A DNA stretch of 64,000 bases from Chitinophagaceae bacterium (GTDB taxonomy: Bacteria > Bacteroidota > Bacteroidia > Chitinophagales > Chitinophagaceae). Shown here one piece after another: positions 8,856-18,707 of this stretch. Positions within the stretch are counted from its first letter, which is position 1. Each line of letters begins with the position of its first letter. The translations under genes and the position numbers were made by a program. Location: NCBI GenBank assembly GCA_016720585.1, contig JADKKH010000001.1, positions 806,001-870,000 of the forward strand, given 5' to 3'. Below the pieces are notes generated by a model. That model was not told the DNA's origin. It saw only the letters and a program-made list of their open reading frames with translations, and made no database searches.

Positions 8856-11800
8856 ATGAAAAAACTTTTACTTCCATTATTCTTTTTATCAGTTCTGTCT
8901 GCTCAGTCCCAGACGTACTATAATGAATGGATAAATTACAACCAGACTTACTATAAGTTTAAAGTAAGCGCAAATGGGTTGTACCGGATCAATCAACCCA
9001 TACTCGCATCCATTGGATTGGCAAATACCCCGGCCGAGCAATTTCAGCTTTGGAGAAACGGACAACAGGTACCAATTTATACTACCATACCGACAGGTCC
9101 AATGGGCGGGAGCGACTATATTGAATTTTGGGGCGAGATGAATGATGGTAAAACAGATATTGATCTGTACCGTTTAGCTGATTACCAGTTGAATGATAAA
9201 TGGAGCTTAGAAACTGATACAGCCGCCTTTTTCCTTACGGTTAACCCTGTCGGCAATAACCTGCGGTTAGTGCCGGTTTCATTTAGTTTGCCGACTGCCA
9301 TTCCTGTGGAACCCTTTTTTATTCATACTACGGGAAAATATTACCGGGATAAATATAATCTGGGTTATGCGGCTGTTGTGGGGTCATATATTTATTCATC
9401 AGCTTATGATCAGGGTGAAGGGTTTACTTCAAACGAAATTAGTGCTGGAGGAACTCTTTCTCAGGCATTCATTAATCTTAATCCGTATACAGGCCCGGGT
9501 GCCCCTTTACCGGAATTAAAAATAAATGCAGCGGGTAATACTTTGGATCCACGACAGTTTACAATAAATGTAAACACAACCCAGGTGGCCAGCCAGGTAA
9601 TGGACTATTTTGATTATGTAAAAACCAGTACGGGTTTAACCGTTGCCCAAATCAGCGGAGGAACAGCAACTATAGATGTTTCTAATAGTGGTGGTAGAAT
9701 GGTTGTTGCAAAAACTGAATTAATTTATGCCCGCCAGTTTAATTTTGGTGGCACAGATAATTTTTCGTTTGAATTGCCGGCCAATGCTGCGGGTAATTAT
9801 CTGGAAATTGCCGGTTTTAATTATGGGACCACCAATCCGGTTTTATATGATCTTACCAATGGAAAAAGATATGTGTGTGATATAACTAGTCCTGCATTGG
9901 TGAGAGTAGTACTGGAGCCATCTTCCGTTTCCAGGAAATTACAATTAGTAACCCAGGCACCTACCTATCCAATTCCTGTTATTTCATTGCAACAACGAAA
10001 TTTTGTAAATTACAGCCAGGCGGCTTTACAGGGCAACTACCTTATTATCACCCACCCCACACTTACCAATGGGCCAAATGGAACTAACCCGGTTGAGGAC
10101 TACAAAAATTACCGGAGTTCAGCAGCGGGTGGTGGGCATAATGCGAAGGTTTATATGATTGATCAGCTGGTGGATCAATTTGGTTATGGCATTAAACAAA
10201 ATCCTTTATCCGTCCGGAATTTTATCCGTTGGGCAAGAAATTCATTTACAGCTCCTGTTAAAAATATATTCCTTATCGGAAAAGGACTGAATTATATTCA
10301 TAACCGGTTTTATGAAAATAACCCGGATCTGAATAAGCTTTCTTTCGTTCCAACATTTGGCTATCCTCCGTCTGATAATTTATTAACAGCAGAACCCGGT
10401 CTTGATGAAACTCCCAGAGTTCCTATTGGCCGTCTTTCCGTTATTAATGCTATTGAAATAGCCGACTATCTTGCAAAAGCTATTCAATACGAACAGGCAC
10501 AGGCTTTTTCATCGCCACTTATCCAGGACAAAGCTTGGATGAAGAATGTGGTCCACGTCGTGGGGGCGGGTGATGGCTCCTTGCAAACAATTCTGGACAC
10601 GTACATGGCTAAATACAAAGGAATAATTTCTGATACATTATTTGGTGGCAATGTCAGTACGTTTAGTAAGACCTCTACTGACCCGGTGGAGCAATCAAAC
10701 AGTGATCGGTTAAAAAATCTATTCCAGAATGGAATAAGCCTGATAACTTATTTTGGTCACTCATCGGCTACAACACTTGAATATAATCTGGATAGTCCGG
10801 ATGATTATAACAACCCCGGCAAATACCCGTTATTTTTTCTGCTGGGATGTAATGCTGGGAATTTTTTCAATTTCAATACGGCCCGCCTTCAAACCAAGGA
10901 AACGATTTCTGAAAAATACGTTTTGGCTAAGGAAAGGGGTTGTATGGCTTCTTTTGCTAGTACCTCACTCGGTATAGTTCATTATCTTGATATCTATAAT
11001 ACCGGAACGTATACCGGAATTTCAAGAACAAAGTATGGTAAATCATTTGGAGAATTAATGATCGAATCCATCAGTCAAACGTATAACATCACTACGCAGA
11101 GTGATTTTTATGCCAGGCTTCAGTGTGAGCAAACTACCTTACACGGTGATCCGGCCTTGAAAGTAAATGGCTTTCTCAAACCGGATTATGTTATTGAACC
11201 CCAATTGGTCAAAATTGCCCCATCTTTTATATCGGTTGCTGAAACTTCCTTTAAGGTGGATGCAAGTTTTATGAATATTGGCAAGGCAATTGATAAAAAT
11301 ATAGTTGTTGAGTTAAAAAGAACTTACCCGGATCTTTCGACTCAGATAATCAGACGGGATACCATTACCGGAACCCGTTACCTGGATTCACTTACTTATA
11401 CCATTCCGGTTATTGCTACCAGGGATAAAGGGCTGAATAAGATAACCGTAACGGTGGATGCAGATAATATAGTAGATGAACTGTATGAAACCAATAATTC
11501 CGTTACAAAGGATGTCTTTATTTTTGAAGATGAAGCAAGACCTATTTATCCCAACAATTACGCTATAATCAATAAGCAGAATATTAAACTGGTTGCATCA
11601 ACTGCTAATCCTTTCAGTTCGATCCGACAATATACAATGGAATTGGATACTACAGAATTATTCAACTCGCCTTCTAAAATAACCAGATCTATCAGTTCTA
11701 CCGGGGGAGTACTCGAATTTACACCTGGTATTTCGTTTACGGATAGTACTGTGTATTACTGGAGGGTTTCACCAGTGCCTGTTTCTGGTCAACCAGTCTG

Positions 11801-13898
11801 GAATGCAGCTTCATTTATTTATCTCGCAACCAGCGAACTTGGATTCAGCCAGGCACATTATTTTCAACATGTGAGATCCGGCAAACAAAGAATTTTACTA
11901 GATCAGCAAACTCGAAACTGGAAATTTGATTCAATTAACCATTTTATTTTTGCAAAAAATGGTGTTTATCTGACGGCTACCCTTCAGGAAGGAGACCTTG
12001 TTGTAGCTCCGGATGGCAGCGCCTATATCCGGAGTGCCTGTGTGGGGTACTCGCTAATTTTCAACATTTTTGATCCAAATAAATTTGTCCCGAAACTAAA
12101 CCCGACGGGACAATACGGAAGTTATGGACCGCCCTGTCAACCCAGTAGACGGTGGAATTTTGAATATAGCTATATGAATCCTGCCAATCGGAAACTGGCT
12201 ATGGATTTCATGGATTCTATACCAGATGGATATTTTGTTGTTGTCAGGAACATACAAAATCATCTCCAGTCCGGTGGTTATATTAATGATTGGATAGCCG
12301 ATGAAGCTATAAACGGAACTGGCAAGACTTTATATCATAAACTGAAAGCTACGGGCTTTAATCTTCTGGATTCATTTACCTCTGCAAGAGCATTTATTCA
12401 TATTTATCAAAAAAGTAATAATGGTTTTGTGCCTGTTTCAGTCATAAGCCAGGGAATGTTCGATCTTGTTTCCATCACGAAATCCCTGAAAACTCCTGAT
12501 ACGCTTGGCTATGTTACTTCCCCCGTTTTTGGACGGGCAAAAGCATGGAAGCAATTAAAATGGAAAGGCAATGCTGCACCGGATGTTACTCCGGGAGATG
12601 CACCAACAGTGGATATTATTGGAGTTGGCTTATCCGGAAATGAACAGACCTTATTTACCGGACTTACAGTAAGTCAACAGGACTTTGACATTTCAAATAT
12701 TGATGCGGTTCAATATCCTTTCCTCAAATTACGAATGAGAAATTCGGATTCAATTAATTTCACCCCCCATCAACTAAATTATTGGAGGTTGACATATACG
12801 CCTGTGCCGGAAGGGGCTATCGCTCCCAATATTTATTTAAAAGTTAAAGATACCCTGGAGGTTGGCGAGCCGCTTGATTTTAGAGTGGCTTTTAAAAATG
12901 TAAGCGAAGTTCCGTTTGACAGCCTTAAAGTGAAAATGGTTATAACTGATAAGAGTAATGTACCACATATAATACCCATACCAAGGAAGAGACCCATTCC
13001 GGCAGGAGGTAATGCAAATGATACAGTGCAATTGGGTGCATTGATTAATACGGCTAACATTCCCGGTATCAATACTCTCTATATTGAAGCTAATCCGGAT
13101 GATGATCAGCCGGAGCAACATCATTTCAACAATTTCGCTTACAGGAATATTTATATTAAACCGGATAGTCTTAATCCTTTACTGGATGTAACTTTCGACG
13201 GCGTACATATTCTGAACCGGGATATCGTTTCTTCCAAACCGGACATTATTGTTAAGCTAAAAGATGAGGCGAGGTGGTTGGTCCTGGATGATACTTCTTT
13301 GCTCACACTGCAGGTTCGTTACCCCGATGGCAGGTTACGGAGATACTATTTCAATAATGATACACTCCGGTTTACTCCTGCCGGACAAGCCCCAAATCCG
13401 GACAATACAGCCACGGTCAGTTTCAGACCTTATTTCACGGTTGACGGCGAATACGAAATGATTATTACCGGAAAAGATAAAAGCAATAATAAAGCGGGTA
13501 ACATCGAATACCGGGTAATATTTGAAGTGATCAATAAGCCGATGATCTCCAATATGCTCAACTATCCGAATCCGTTTACCAGTTCCACTGCTTTTGTATT
13601 TACTGTTACAGGCAGTGAAGTCCCGCAGAATATTAAAATTGAGATCATGACCATTACGGGAAAAATTGTAAGGGAAATTACCAAGGACGAACTGGGGCCC
13701 TTACATATTGGCCGTAATATCACCGAATTTAAATGGGATGGAACTGACCAATACGGGCAAAAACTGGCTAATGGAATTTATTTGTATCGGGTAGTCACAA
13801 ACCTAAACGGTAAATCGCTGGATAAATACAAATCGGAAAATGATAACACGGACAAATATTTTAATAAAGGGTATGGTAAGATGTACCTGATGCGTTAA
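8856..13898 (+). CDS. Large PorU-type C25 (gingipain-family) cysteine peptidase of the type IX secretion system
   Basis: About 1680 residues, much longer than the ~1150-1300 of classical PorU; it resembles the 'PorU2' group. ATG at 8856 (MKKLLLPLFF signal peptide) is preferred over an in-frame TTG at 8838. Domain order: signal peptide; N-terminal beta-rich region; C25 catalytic domain around residues 450-770 with His635 in ITYFGHSS and Cys665 in LLGCNAG; CARDB/Ig-like modules; and a C-terminal FlgD-like module (NYPNPF, then IYLYRV) ending KMYLMR. PorU removes the C-terminal signal of cargo and joins it to A-LPS at the cell surface. The catalytic dyad is intact, so it is probably active. A strong hairpin follows the gene. 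Confidence 0.85.
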   Translation: MKKLLLPLFFLSVLSAQSQTYYNEWINYNQTYYKFKVSANGLYRINQPILASIGLANTPAEQFQLWRNGQQVPIYTTIPTGPMGGSDYIEFWGEMNDGKTDIDLYRLADYQLNDKWSLETDTAAFFLTVNPVGNNLRLVPVSFSLPTAIPVEPFFIHTTGKYYRDKYNLGYAAVVGSYIYSSAYDQGEGFTSNEISAGGTLSQAFINLNPYTGPGAPLPELKINAAGNTLDPRQFTINVNTTQVASQVMDYFDYVKTSTGLTVAQISGGTATIDVSNSGGRMVVAKTELIYARQFNFGGTDNFSFELPANAAGNYLEIAGFNYGTTNPVLYDLTNGKRYVCDITSPALVRVVLEPSSVSRKLQLVTQAPTYPIPVISLQQRNFVNYSQAALQGNYLIITHPTLTNGPNGTNPVEDYKNYRSSAAGGGHNAKVYMIDQLVDQFGYGIKQNPLSVRNFIRWARNSFTAPVKNIFLIGKGLNYIHNRFYENNPDLNKLSFVPTFGYPPSDNLLTAEPGLDETPRVPIGRLSVINAIEIADYLAKAIQYEQAQAFSSPLIQDKAWMKNVVHVVGAGDGSLQTILDTYMAKYKGIISDTLFGGNVSTFSKTSTDPVEQSNSDRLKNLFQNGISLITYFGHSSATTLEYNLDSPDDYNNPGKYPLFFLLGCNAGNFFNFNTARLQTKETISEKYVLAKERGCMASFASTSLGIVHYLDIYNTGTYTGISRTKYGKSFGELMIESISQTYNITTQSDFYARLQCEQTTLHGDPALKVNGFLKPDYVIEPQLVKIAPSFISVAETSFKVDASFMNIGKAIDKNIVVELKRTYPDLSTQIIRRDTITGTRYLDSLTYTIPVIATRDKGLNKITVTVDADNIVDELYETNNSVTKDVFIFEDEARPIYPNNYAIINKQNIKLVASTANPFSSIRQYTMELDTTELFNSPSKITRSISSTGGVLEFTPGISFTDSTVYYWRVSPVPVSGQPVWNAASFIYLATSELGFSQAHYFQHVRSGKQRILLDQQTRNWKFDSINHFIFAKNGVYLTATLQEGDLVVAPDGSAYIRSACVGYSLIFNIFDPNKFVPKLNPTGQYGSYGPPCQPSRRWNFEYSYMNPANRKLAMDFMDSIPDGYFVVVRNIQNHLQSGGYINDWIADEAINGTGKTLYHKLKATGFNLLDSFTSARAFIHIYQKSNNGFVPVSVISQGMFDLVSITKSLKTPDTLGYVTSPVFGRAKAWKQLKWKGNAAPDVTPGDAPTVDIIGVGLSGNEQTLFTGLTVSQQDFDISNIDAVQYPFLKLRMRNSDSINFTPHQLNYWRLTYTPVPEGAIAPNIYLKVKDTLEVGEPLDFRVAFKNVSEVPFDSLKVKMVITDKSNVPHIIPIPRKRPIPAGGNANDTVQLGALINTANIPGINTLYIEANPDDDQPEQHHFNNFAYRNIYIKPDSLNPLLDVTFDGVHILNRDIVSSKPDIIVKLKDEARWLVLDDTSLLTLQVRYPDGRLRRYYFNNDTLRFTPAGQAPNPDNTATVSFRPYFTVDGEYEMIITGKDKSNNKAGNIEYRVIFEVINKPMISNMLNYPNPFTSSTAFVFTVTGSEVPQNIKIEIMTITGKIVREITKDELGPLHIGRNITEFKWDGTDQYGQKLANGIYLYRVVTNLNGKSLDKYKSENDNTDKYFNKGYGKMYLMR

Positions 13899-13927
13899 AA
13901 GCCAGGGCTCATAATATTTTTTTCATA

Positions 13928-13955
13928 AAAGGGTCGCAGTTGCGACCCTTTCCCT
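13928..13955 (+). terminator. Intrinsic terminator after the PorU-type gene
   Basis: A 10-bp stem (AAAGGGTCGC / GCGACCCTTT) with a 4-base loop, followed by a short pyrimidine run. Confidence 0.7.
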
Positions 13956-13985
13956 TATTCGTAAACTGACAAAGCCCTTAATGGT

Positions 13986-13993
13986 TATTTTTG
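13986..13993 (+). promoter_or_regulatory. -7 box (TATTTTTG) for hscA
   Basis: Matches TAnnTTTG, 28 bases before the hscA ATG and downstream of the previous terminator. The -33 element is unclear. Confidence 0.45.
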
Positions 13994-14021
13994 CGGATCA
14001 CAGTTTTTATTCAGTTGAATT

Positions 14022-15878
14022 ATGGCTAAAATCGGGATTAATATTGCTACGGGAAGTTTGCAGCAGAAGGAAATGATCGTTGGAATTGATCTTGGAACAA
14101 CGAACAGCCTCGTGGCCATTATACACCCTGAAAGCAGGAAACCTGTTGTATTAAAAGAACATGACGGGAATGCCCTGGTTCCTTCTGTTATTCATTTCGG
14201 GGAATCCGGAATTATTACTATCGGAAATGAAGCCAGGGATAACCTTATTACAGAACCTCAGAATACCATTTTTTCAGTCAAGAGATTAATGGGCAAATCC
14301 TATAACGATGTCCGGGAGTATGCTGATTTCTTTACGTACAAAGTGATTGATGATGATACAGAAAGCCTGGTAAAAGTGCAGGTTGGGGATAAATTTTATT
14401 CACCCATTGATTTATCTGCGTTGATTTTGAAAGAACTGAAGACAAGGGCAGAACATATATTAAAAACCAGTGTAACCAAAGCTGTAATTACCGTGCCTGC
14501 CTATTTCAATGATGCGCAAAGGCAGGCAACGAGGGATGCAGGAAGGTTAGCGGGACTTGATGTATTGCGTATTGTAAATGAACCTACTGCTGCCAGCCTC
14601 GCTTATGGGCTGGGGTTAGACAAAGAAGAGGTAAAAACGATTGCCGTTTATGATCTGGGGGGTGGTACATTTGATATTTCGGTTCTGCGTATCAGCGGAG
14701 GCATTTTCGAAGTACTGTCGACCCATGGAGATACCTATCTCGGCGGCGATGATTTTGACAGGGCTATTGTGCAACATTGGTCAGCATCGCTTGGAATCAC
14801 AAAGGATGAATTGTCGCTGCATAAAAATTTGTTACAGGAATTGCGTATGATTGCTGAAAAAGCAAAAAAATACCTTAGTTCAAACAATTCATTTACAGGA
14901 ACTGTTGCCGGACAGGAGGTCGAATTAACTAAAAGGGAATTGGAACAACTAGCACAAACCTTTATAGAAAAAACTATTCAATGCTGCCAGCATGCTTTGA
15001 AGGATGCGCAATTAACAACGGCGGGGATTGATGAGATTATTATGGTAGGTGGCTCTACCCGTATGCCGTTGGTAAAAAAAATGGTGACTGACTTTTTTGG
15101 TAAACATGTTCATGATACGCTAAATCCTGATGAAGTAGTGGCCTTAGGTGCGGCTGTTCAGGCTGATATCCTTGCCGGGAATAATAAGGATTTCCTGTTA
15201 CTGGATATTACACCGCTTTCTTTAGGCATTGAAACTATGGGCGGACTGATGGATGTATTGATTCCCCGAAACTCTAAAATACCTTCCCGGGCAGCCAGGC
15301 AGTACACCACCCAAAAAGACGGGCAGGGGCAAATCAGGATTTCTGTTTATCAGGGGGAACGGGATTTGGTGAAAGATAATCGTAAGCTGGCCGAGTTTAG
15401 TTTGAAAGGCATTCCGGGTATGCCAGCCGGTTTTCCAAAAGTTGAAATATCTTTTTTAGTGAATGCAGATGGTATCCTGGTGGTGAAAGCAAAAGAACTG
15501 CGAAGTGGGGTTGAACAAAGCATAGAAGTAAAACCACAATACGGACTCACTGATGAAGAGGTTGAAAGGATGTTGCTGGATTCCATTACGCATGCCAGAG
15601 AGGATATGCAAATGAGGTCTTTGACAGAGGCACGGACAGAAGCCAGTCAATTACTCTATATGACCCGGCAATTCATTGAAAAGAATAGTTCGTTTATAAC
15701 AGCAGCAGAACTGTGTGACACCAGACATGGAATGTTTGAATTGGAAAATTTACTTGAAAACGGGGATAAAGACCAGGTTCAGGCCGCTATCGAAAAATTG
15801 AATGAGATTTCCAGACCCTTTGCCGAAAGATTAATGGATCAGGCCATTGCTGTCGCTATGAAAGGGAAGCAACTCTAA
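14022..15878 (+). CDS. hscA: Fe-S assembly chaperone HscA (Hsp70 family)
   Basis: A 618-residue Hsp70. The nucleotide-binding domain starts IVGIDLGTTNSLVAI, with the phosphate 2 loop AVYDLGGGTFDIS and the adenosine motif IIMVGGSTRMP. It is called HscA rather than DnaK on length (~618), the acidic-poor C-terminus without a DnaK-type disordered tail, VKPQYGLTDEEVERML and the terminal FAERLMDQAIAVAMKG, all close to E. coli HscA. HscA drives Fe-S transfer from the scaffold IscU with the J-protein HscB; none of iscS, iscU, hscB or fdx is adjacent. The 3' end overlaps the convergent YfhO-type gene by 48 bases. A divergent DnaK paralogue is the alternative. Confidence 0.85.
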   Translation: MAKIGINIATGSLQQKEMIVGIDLGTTNSLVAIIHPESRKPVVLKEHDGNALVPSVIHFGESGIITIGNEARDNLITEPQNTIFSVKRLMGKSYNDVREYADFFTYKVIDDDTESLVKVQVGDKFYSPIDLSALILKELKTRAEHILKTSVTKAVITVPAYFNDAQRQATRDAGRLAGLDVLRIVNEPTAASLAYGLGLDKEEVKTIAVYDLGGGTFDISVLRISGGIFEVLSTHGDTYLGGDDFDRAIVQHWSASLGITKDELSLHKNLLQELRMIAEKAKKYLSSNNSFTGTVAGQEVELTKRELEQLAQTFIEKTIQCCQHALKDAQLTTAGIDEIIMVGGSTRMPLVKKMVTDFFGKHVHDTLNPDEVVALGAAVQADILAGNNKDFLLLDITPLSLGIETMGGLMDVLIPRNSKIPSRAARQYTTQKDGQGQIRISVYQGERDLVKDNRKLAEFSLKGIPGMPAGFPKVEISFLVNADGILVVKAKELRSGVEQSIEVKPQYGLTDEEVERMLLDSITHAREDMQMRSLTEARTEASQLLYMTRQFIEKNSSFITAAELCDTRHGMFELENLLENGDKDQVQAAIEKLNEISRPFAERLMDQAIAVAMKGKQL

Positions 15879-17912
15879 TCTTTTTCCTTTAATAAAATAA
15901 TAACCTCTCCATAATAAGAAACTGATTATAATTAAATGGACCAGTAACGCAGATATCCAAACACTTTTTCTTTCATAAACAAAGTCAATTACCCCTTCAC
16001 CTTCCGGAACTTTAATGGTCATTCCGGGTTTACCCGTTTTGATAATATCCGCAATCTTTTTATTATAAAAGGCTTTCCATCCCGGGTAATAGTTTTGTAT
16101 TAAAGTTACCGACGAAGCCTTTTCTAAAATTACGTTTACCCGGATATGATTAGGTTTTTGCAGAATAAGTTTTAGAGCGTTTGCAGCAGTATCTCCATCA
16201 GCAAAAACAAGGGGGTTATTAAAAAATGTCAGGGCTTCGGTACTATCAGTCGGAAATGAGTATGAATGTTTTAATGTCAAAGGCCCCCGGTAAGAATCAT
16301 TGGAGGATACTTGTTTATTGAATACATTTACGTTGTTCCATTTATTCATTTTCCCGTCAGTATATGTAGTTGCTACCTGGCTGATACGGGTGTTTTGTAT
16401 AGGAAAACCAGCGGATGACTTAAGTATATGATTTACCTGGCGTAATGAATAACTGCTTACTGAAAAGAATGGGGTACATAATAATGTATTAATAATAAGA
16501 TCTGCTGTCAAAACCAGTCCTGCCAATTTAATTTTACGGGTCTTTACCAGAATCAACCAGGTTGTCAGAATTATCAATTGAAGAAAAGCATTGATAAATA
16601 ACGTTTGTGAAAAATTGATATTCTTTACAAAACCAGCGAATGAATCAGTTGGAATATCATGTATATGTTTAAAATTAACCAGTAAGACAATCCCGCATAT
16701 TCCCAATAATGATAGTGTAGTCAGGGAAACTATTTTTCCTGCATAATTGGTTTTAAGAGTAAACATGTTTTCAAAAGTCACTGACCGGAAGGAGAGAGCG
16801 ATAAAATATATCATTGATAAGATGAAATACAGCCGGAAAATAGCCGGATTCCGGAAATAGGAAAAACCGGGAATGCTATTTAATGCATTTCGTAGCGGGG
16901 TAAAGTGGCCAAATGAAATAAATAGGAATAACAATCCTGCGGCTAGTATCCAAACCGCAGGCTTATTTTTTTCTTTTACGGTCTTATAAATGGCTGCAGG
17001 AAGCAGCAATAAAACAAAAAGCCCCATATAGGTATTCAGCATGGTGCCTTCTGTATTGGGTAAATTTATCCGAACAGACGAGAAAGGTAAAAGCAAATTA
17101 CTGAGGGAAGCCGGATGCAGATAATTGGAATTAAAAAAATTTGTATTGTCTGCAATGGCAGACCCCCGGGCCATATTTCTCAGCAACTCCGTTGAGTAAT
17201 AAAGACAGGGAGAACATAGCAATAATGTAAATGTCCCGGCAAGCAACAGCTTCCTGCAAACAAACCAGTTTGTTTGCGCGTCATTTTTCTTTTGTATGAA
17301 ATAGATTATAAGAAATATAGCGAGGCTATAAGTGGTAATGATATTGAATGCAGCATATACACTGGTAAACATTAAGGTATAAAAGACAGCAAACTGGAAT
17401 GCATGCCTGGAAGTAGGTGAATGGAGCAACTGGAGCAGGGAACTAATAACCAGTGGTATAAAAGCTGCAGCGGTTATATATAATAGCCATTGCGTGGATC
17501 CGGTCATAAAACCGGAAAGCATATAACAAATTGCCAGCAGCTGTGCAATTTTTTGGTCCTTGACCAGGTACTTCTGCAACAGGTGAAACATTCCCCATCC
17601 GGCGAGTAAAATGAAAAACATAAACTCTATATGCAGGACATATATATTATAATCAAAGAGGGAACTGAAGAGCATCTGGGGGGTACTGAATATTCCCCAG
17701 GTCAGGTTACTTTGCAACGGAAATCCCATGCCCCATGTATTGAACCAGTATGGTATTTCACCCTGACGAACAGACTGGCTGATGAAATAATTTATGGGGT
17801 ATTCAAGGGCAATAATGTCATTCTTTAATGCCCGAAGCATAAAACTGACAGGTGCAAAGGCCAGCAAGCCGGCAACAGAAATAAAAAAGTAAGGTTGTAA
17901 ATATTTTCGCAA
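15831..17912 (-). CDS. YfhO-family polytopic membrane protein
   Basis: A 693-residue protein with about 13 hydrophobic segments and a soluble beta-rich C-terminal part (residues ~500-650). The N-terminal pattern (signal-anchor, then YPINYFISQSVRQGEIPYW with PLQSN) is characteristic of YfhO/GT-C-like proteins, which are linked to lipid-carrier glycosylation of cell-envelope polymers. No enzymatic residues can be assigned with confidence. It is followed 30 bases away on the same strand by an SDR gene at lower clarity of operon structure. The C-terminal 16 codons lie antisense to the end of hscA. Confidence 0.75.
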   Translation of the reverse strand: MRKYLQPYFFISVAGLLAFAPVSFMLRALKNDIIALEYPINYFISQSVRQGEIPYWFNTWGMGFPLQSNLTWGIFSTPQMLFSSLFDYNIYVLHIEFMFFILLAGWGMFHLLQKYLVKDQKIAQLLAICYMLSGFMTGSTQWLLYITAAAFIPLVISSLLQLLHSPTSRHAFQFAVFYTLMFTSVYAAFNIITTYSLAIFLIIYFIQKKNDAQTNWFVCRKLLLAGTFTLLLCSPCLYYSTELLRNMARGSAIADNTNFFNSNYLHPASLSNLLLPFSSVRINLPNTEGTMLNTYMGLFVLLLLPAAIYKTVKEKNKPAVWILAAGLLFLFISFGHFTPLRNALNSIPGFSYFRNPAIFRLYFILSMIYFIALSFRSVTFENMFTLKTNYAGKIVSLTTLSLLGICGIVLLVNFKHIHDIPTDSFAGFVKNINFSQTLFINAFLQLIILTTWLILVKTRKIKLAGLVLTADLIINTLLCTPFFSVSSYSLRQVNHILKSSAGFPIQNTRISQVATTYTDGKMNKWNNVNVFNKQVSSNDSYRGPLTLKHSYSFPTDSTEALTFFNNPLVFADGDTAANALKLILQKPNHIRVNVILEKASSVTLIQNYYPGWKAFYNKKIADIIKTGKPGMTIKVPEGEGVIDFVYERKSVWISALLVHLIIISFLLWRGYYFIKGKRLELLPFHSDSNGLIH

Positions 17913-17942
17913 TGATGTGTTTTATCTTTCAAAATTCTCCCG

Positions 17943-18692
17943 TTAATGTTTACTTTTCAGTGTCCACGAACCATTGACGATCCAATCATAAATAAAAGTC
18001 GGTAAAAGTCGCTGGACATGGTAAACAAGCCACCATCTTTTTGTAATAAAGGCTTTCGATTTCTTTTTTGTAATAGCCTTTTTAGCCTGTCGGGCAGCCT
18101 TGCCCAAAGATGCAACCCAAAACATCCTTTTCCCTTTTCCCATTTCTGTATCTATATAACCCGGGATTAGTTCAGTTATTACAATGCCATTTTTTTCAAA
18201 TTTAGCTTTTACCCGCAGGCTTTCCAGGTAGACAGATTGAAAGGCTTTACTGGCATGATAAGCAGGCGCCTCTTTGTTGCCCCTTGCAGCTGCGATGGAA
18301 GTAATTCCTACGATTTGGCCCTTGCCTTTCTCCCTGAAATATTGCCAGGCGTAATTCAAGACCCGGGTGTATCCTTTTACATTGATATCAATTGTATTTC
18401 TTTCCGGATCGGGGAGGAGGTCATTATTGAAATGGATAATGGATGCAGCCAGAATAATAATATCAACTCCGTTAAGATCATGAATAAGTTCTGCCAGGGA
18501 ATGGCTGATGGTTTCATCCGATATGTCCCCTTTTTTAATGAAAATGTTGTCCGGGTAAAGTTCCCGGAGATCGGTAAGTAAATTTTCTCTCCGGCCCATC
18601 ACCCCCACTTCACATCCTTCGCCGGCATACAAAACTGCCAATTGACGGCCCAGGCCTGAACTGCCACCAACTATGAGTATTTTTTTACTCAT
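17943..18692 (-). CDS. Short-chain dehydrogenase/reductase (SDR)
   Basis: A 249-residue classical SDR. The nucleotide-binding motif is GGSSGLG (residues 9-15), and GRRENL suggests NADP(H) preference through the Arg pair. The catalytic Ser132, Tyr145 and Lys149 (YHASK) are all present. The C-terminal segment is basic and slightly hydrophobic (KKAITKKKSKAF), as in membrane-associated lipid-modifying SDRs. It is preceded 15 bases upstream by the radical SAM locus on the same strand, so the two were probably cotranscribed. Substrate unknown. Confidence 0.87.
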   Translation of the reverse strand: MSKKILIVGGSSGLGRQLAVLYAGEGCEVGVMGRRENLLTDLRELYPDNIFIKKGDISDETISHSLAELIHDLNGVDIIILAASIIHFNNDLLPDPERNTIDINVKGYTRVLNYAWQYFREKGKGQIVGITSIAAARGNKEAPAYHASKAFQSVYLESLRVKAKFEKNGIVITELIPGYIDTEMGKGKRMFWVASLGKAARQAKKAITKKKSKAFITKRWWLVYHVQRLLPTFIYDWIVNGSWTLKSKH

Positions 18693-18707
18693 GAACGAAT
18701 GATTTGT

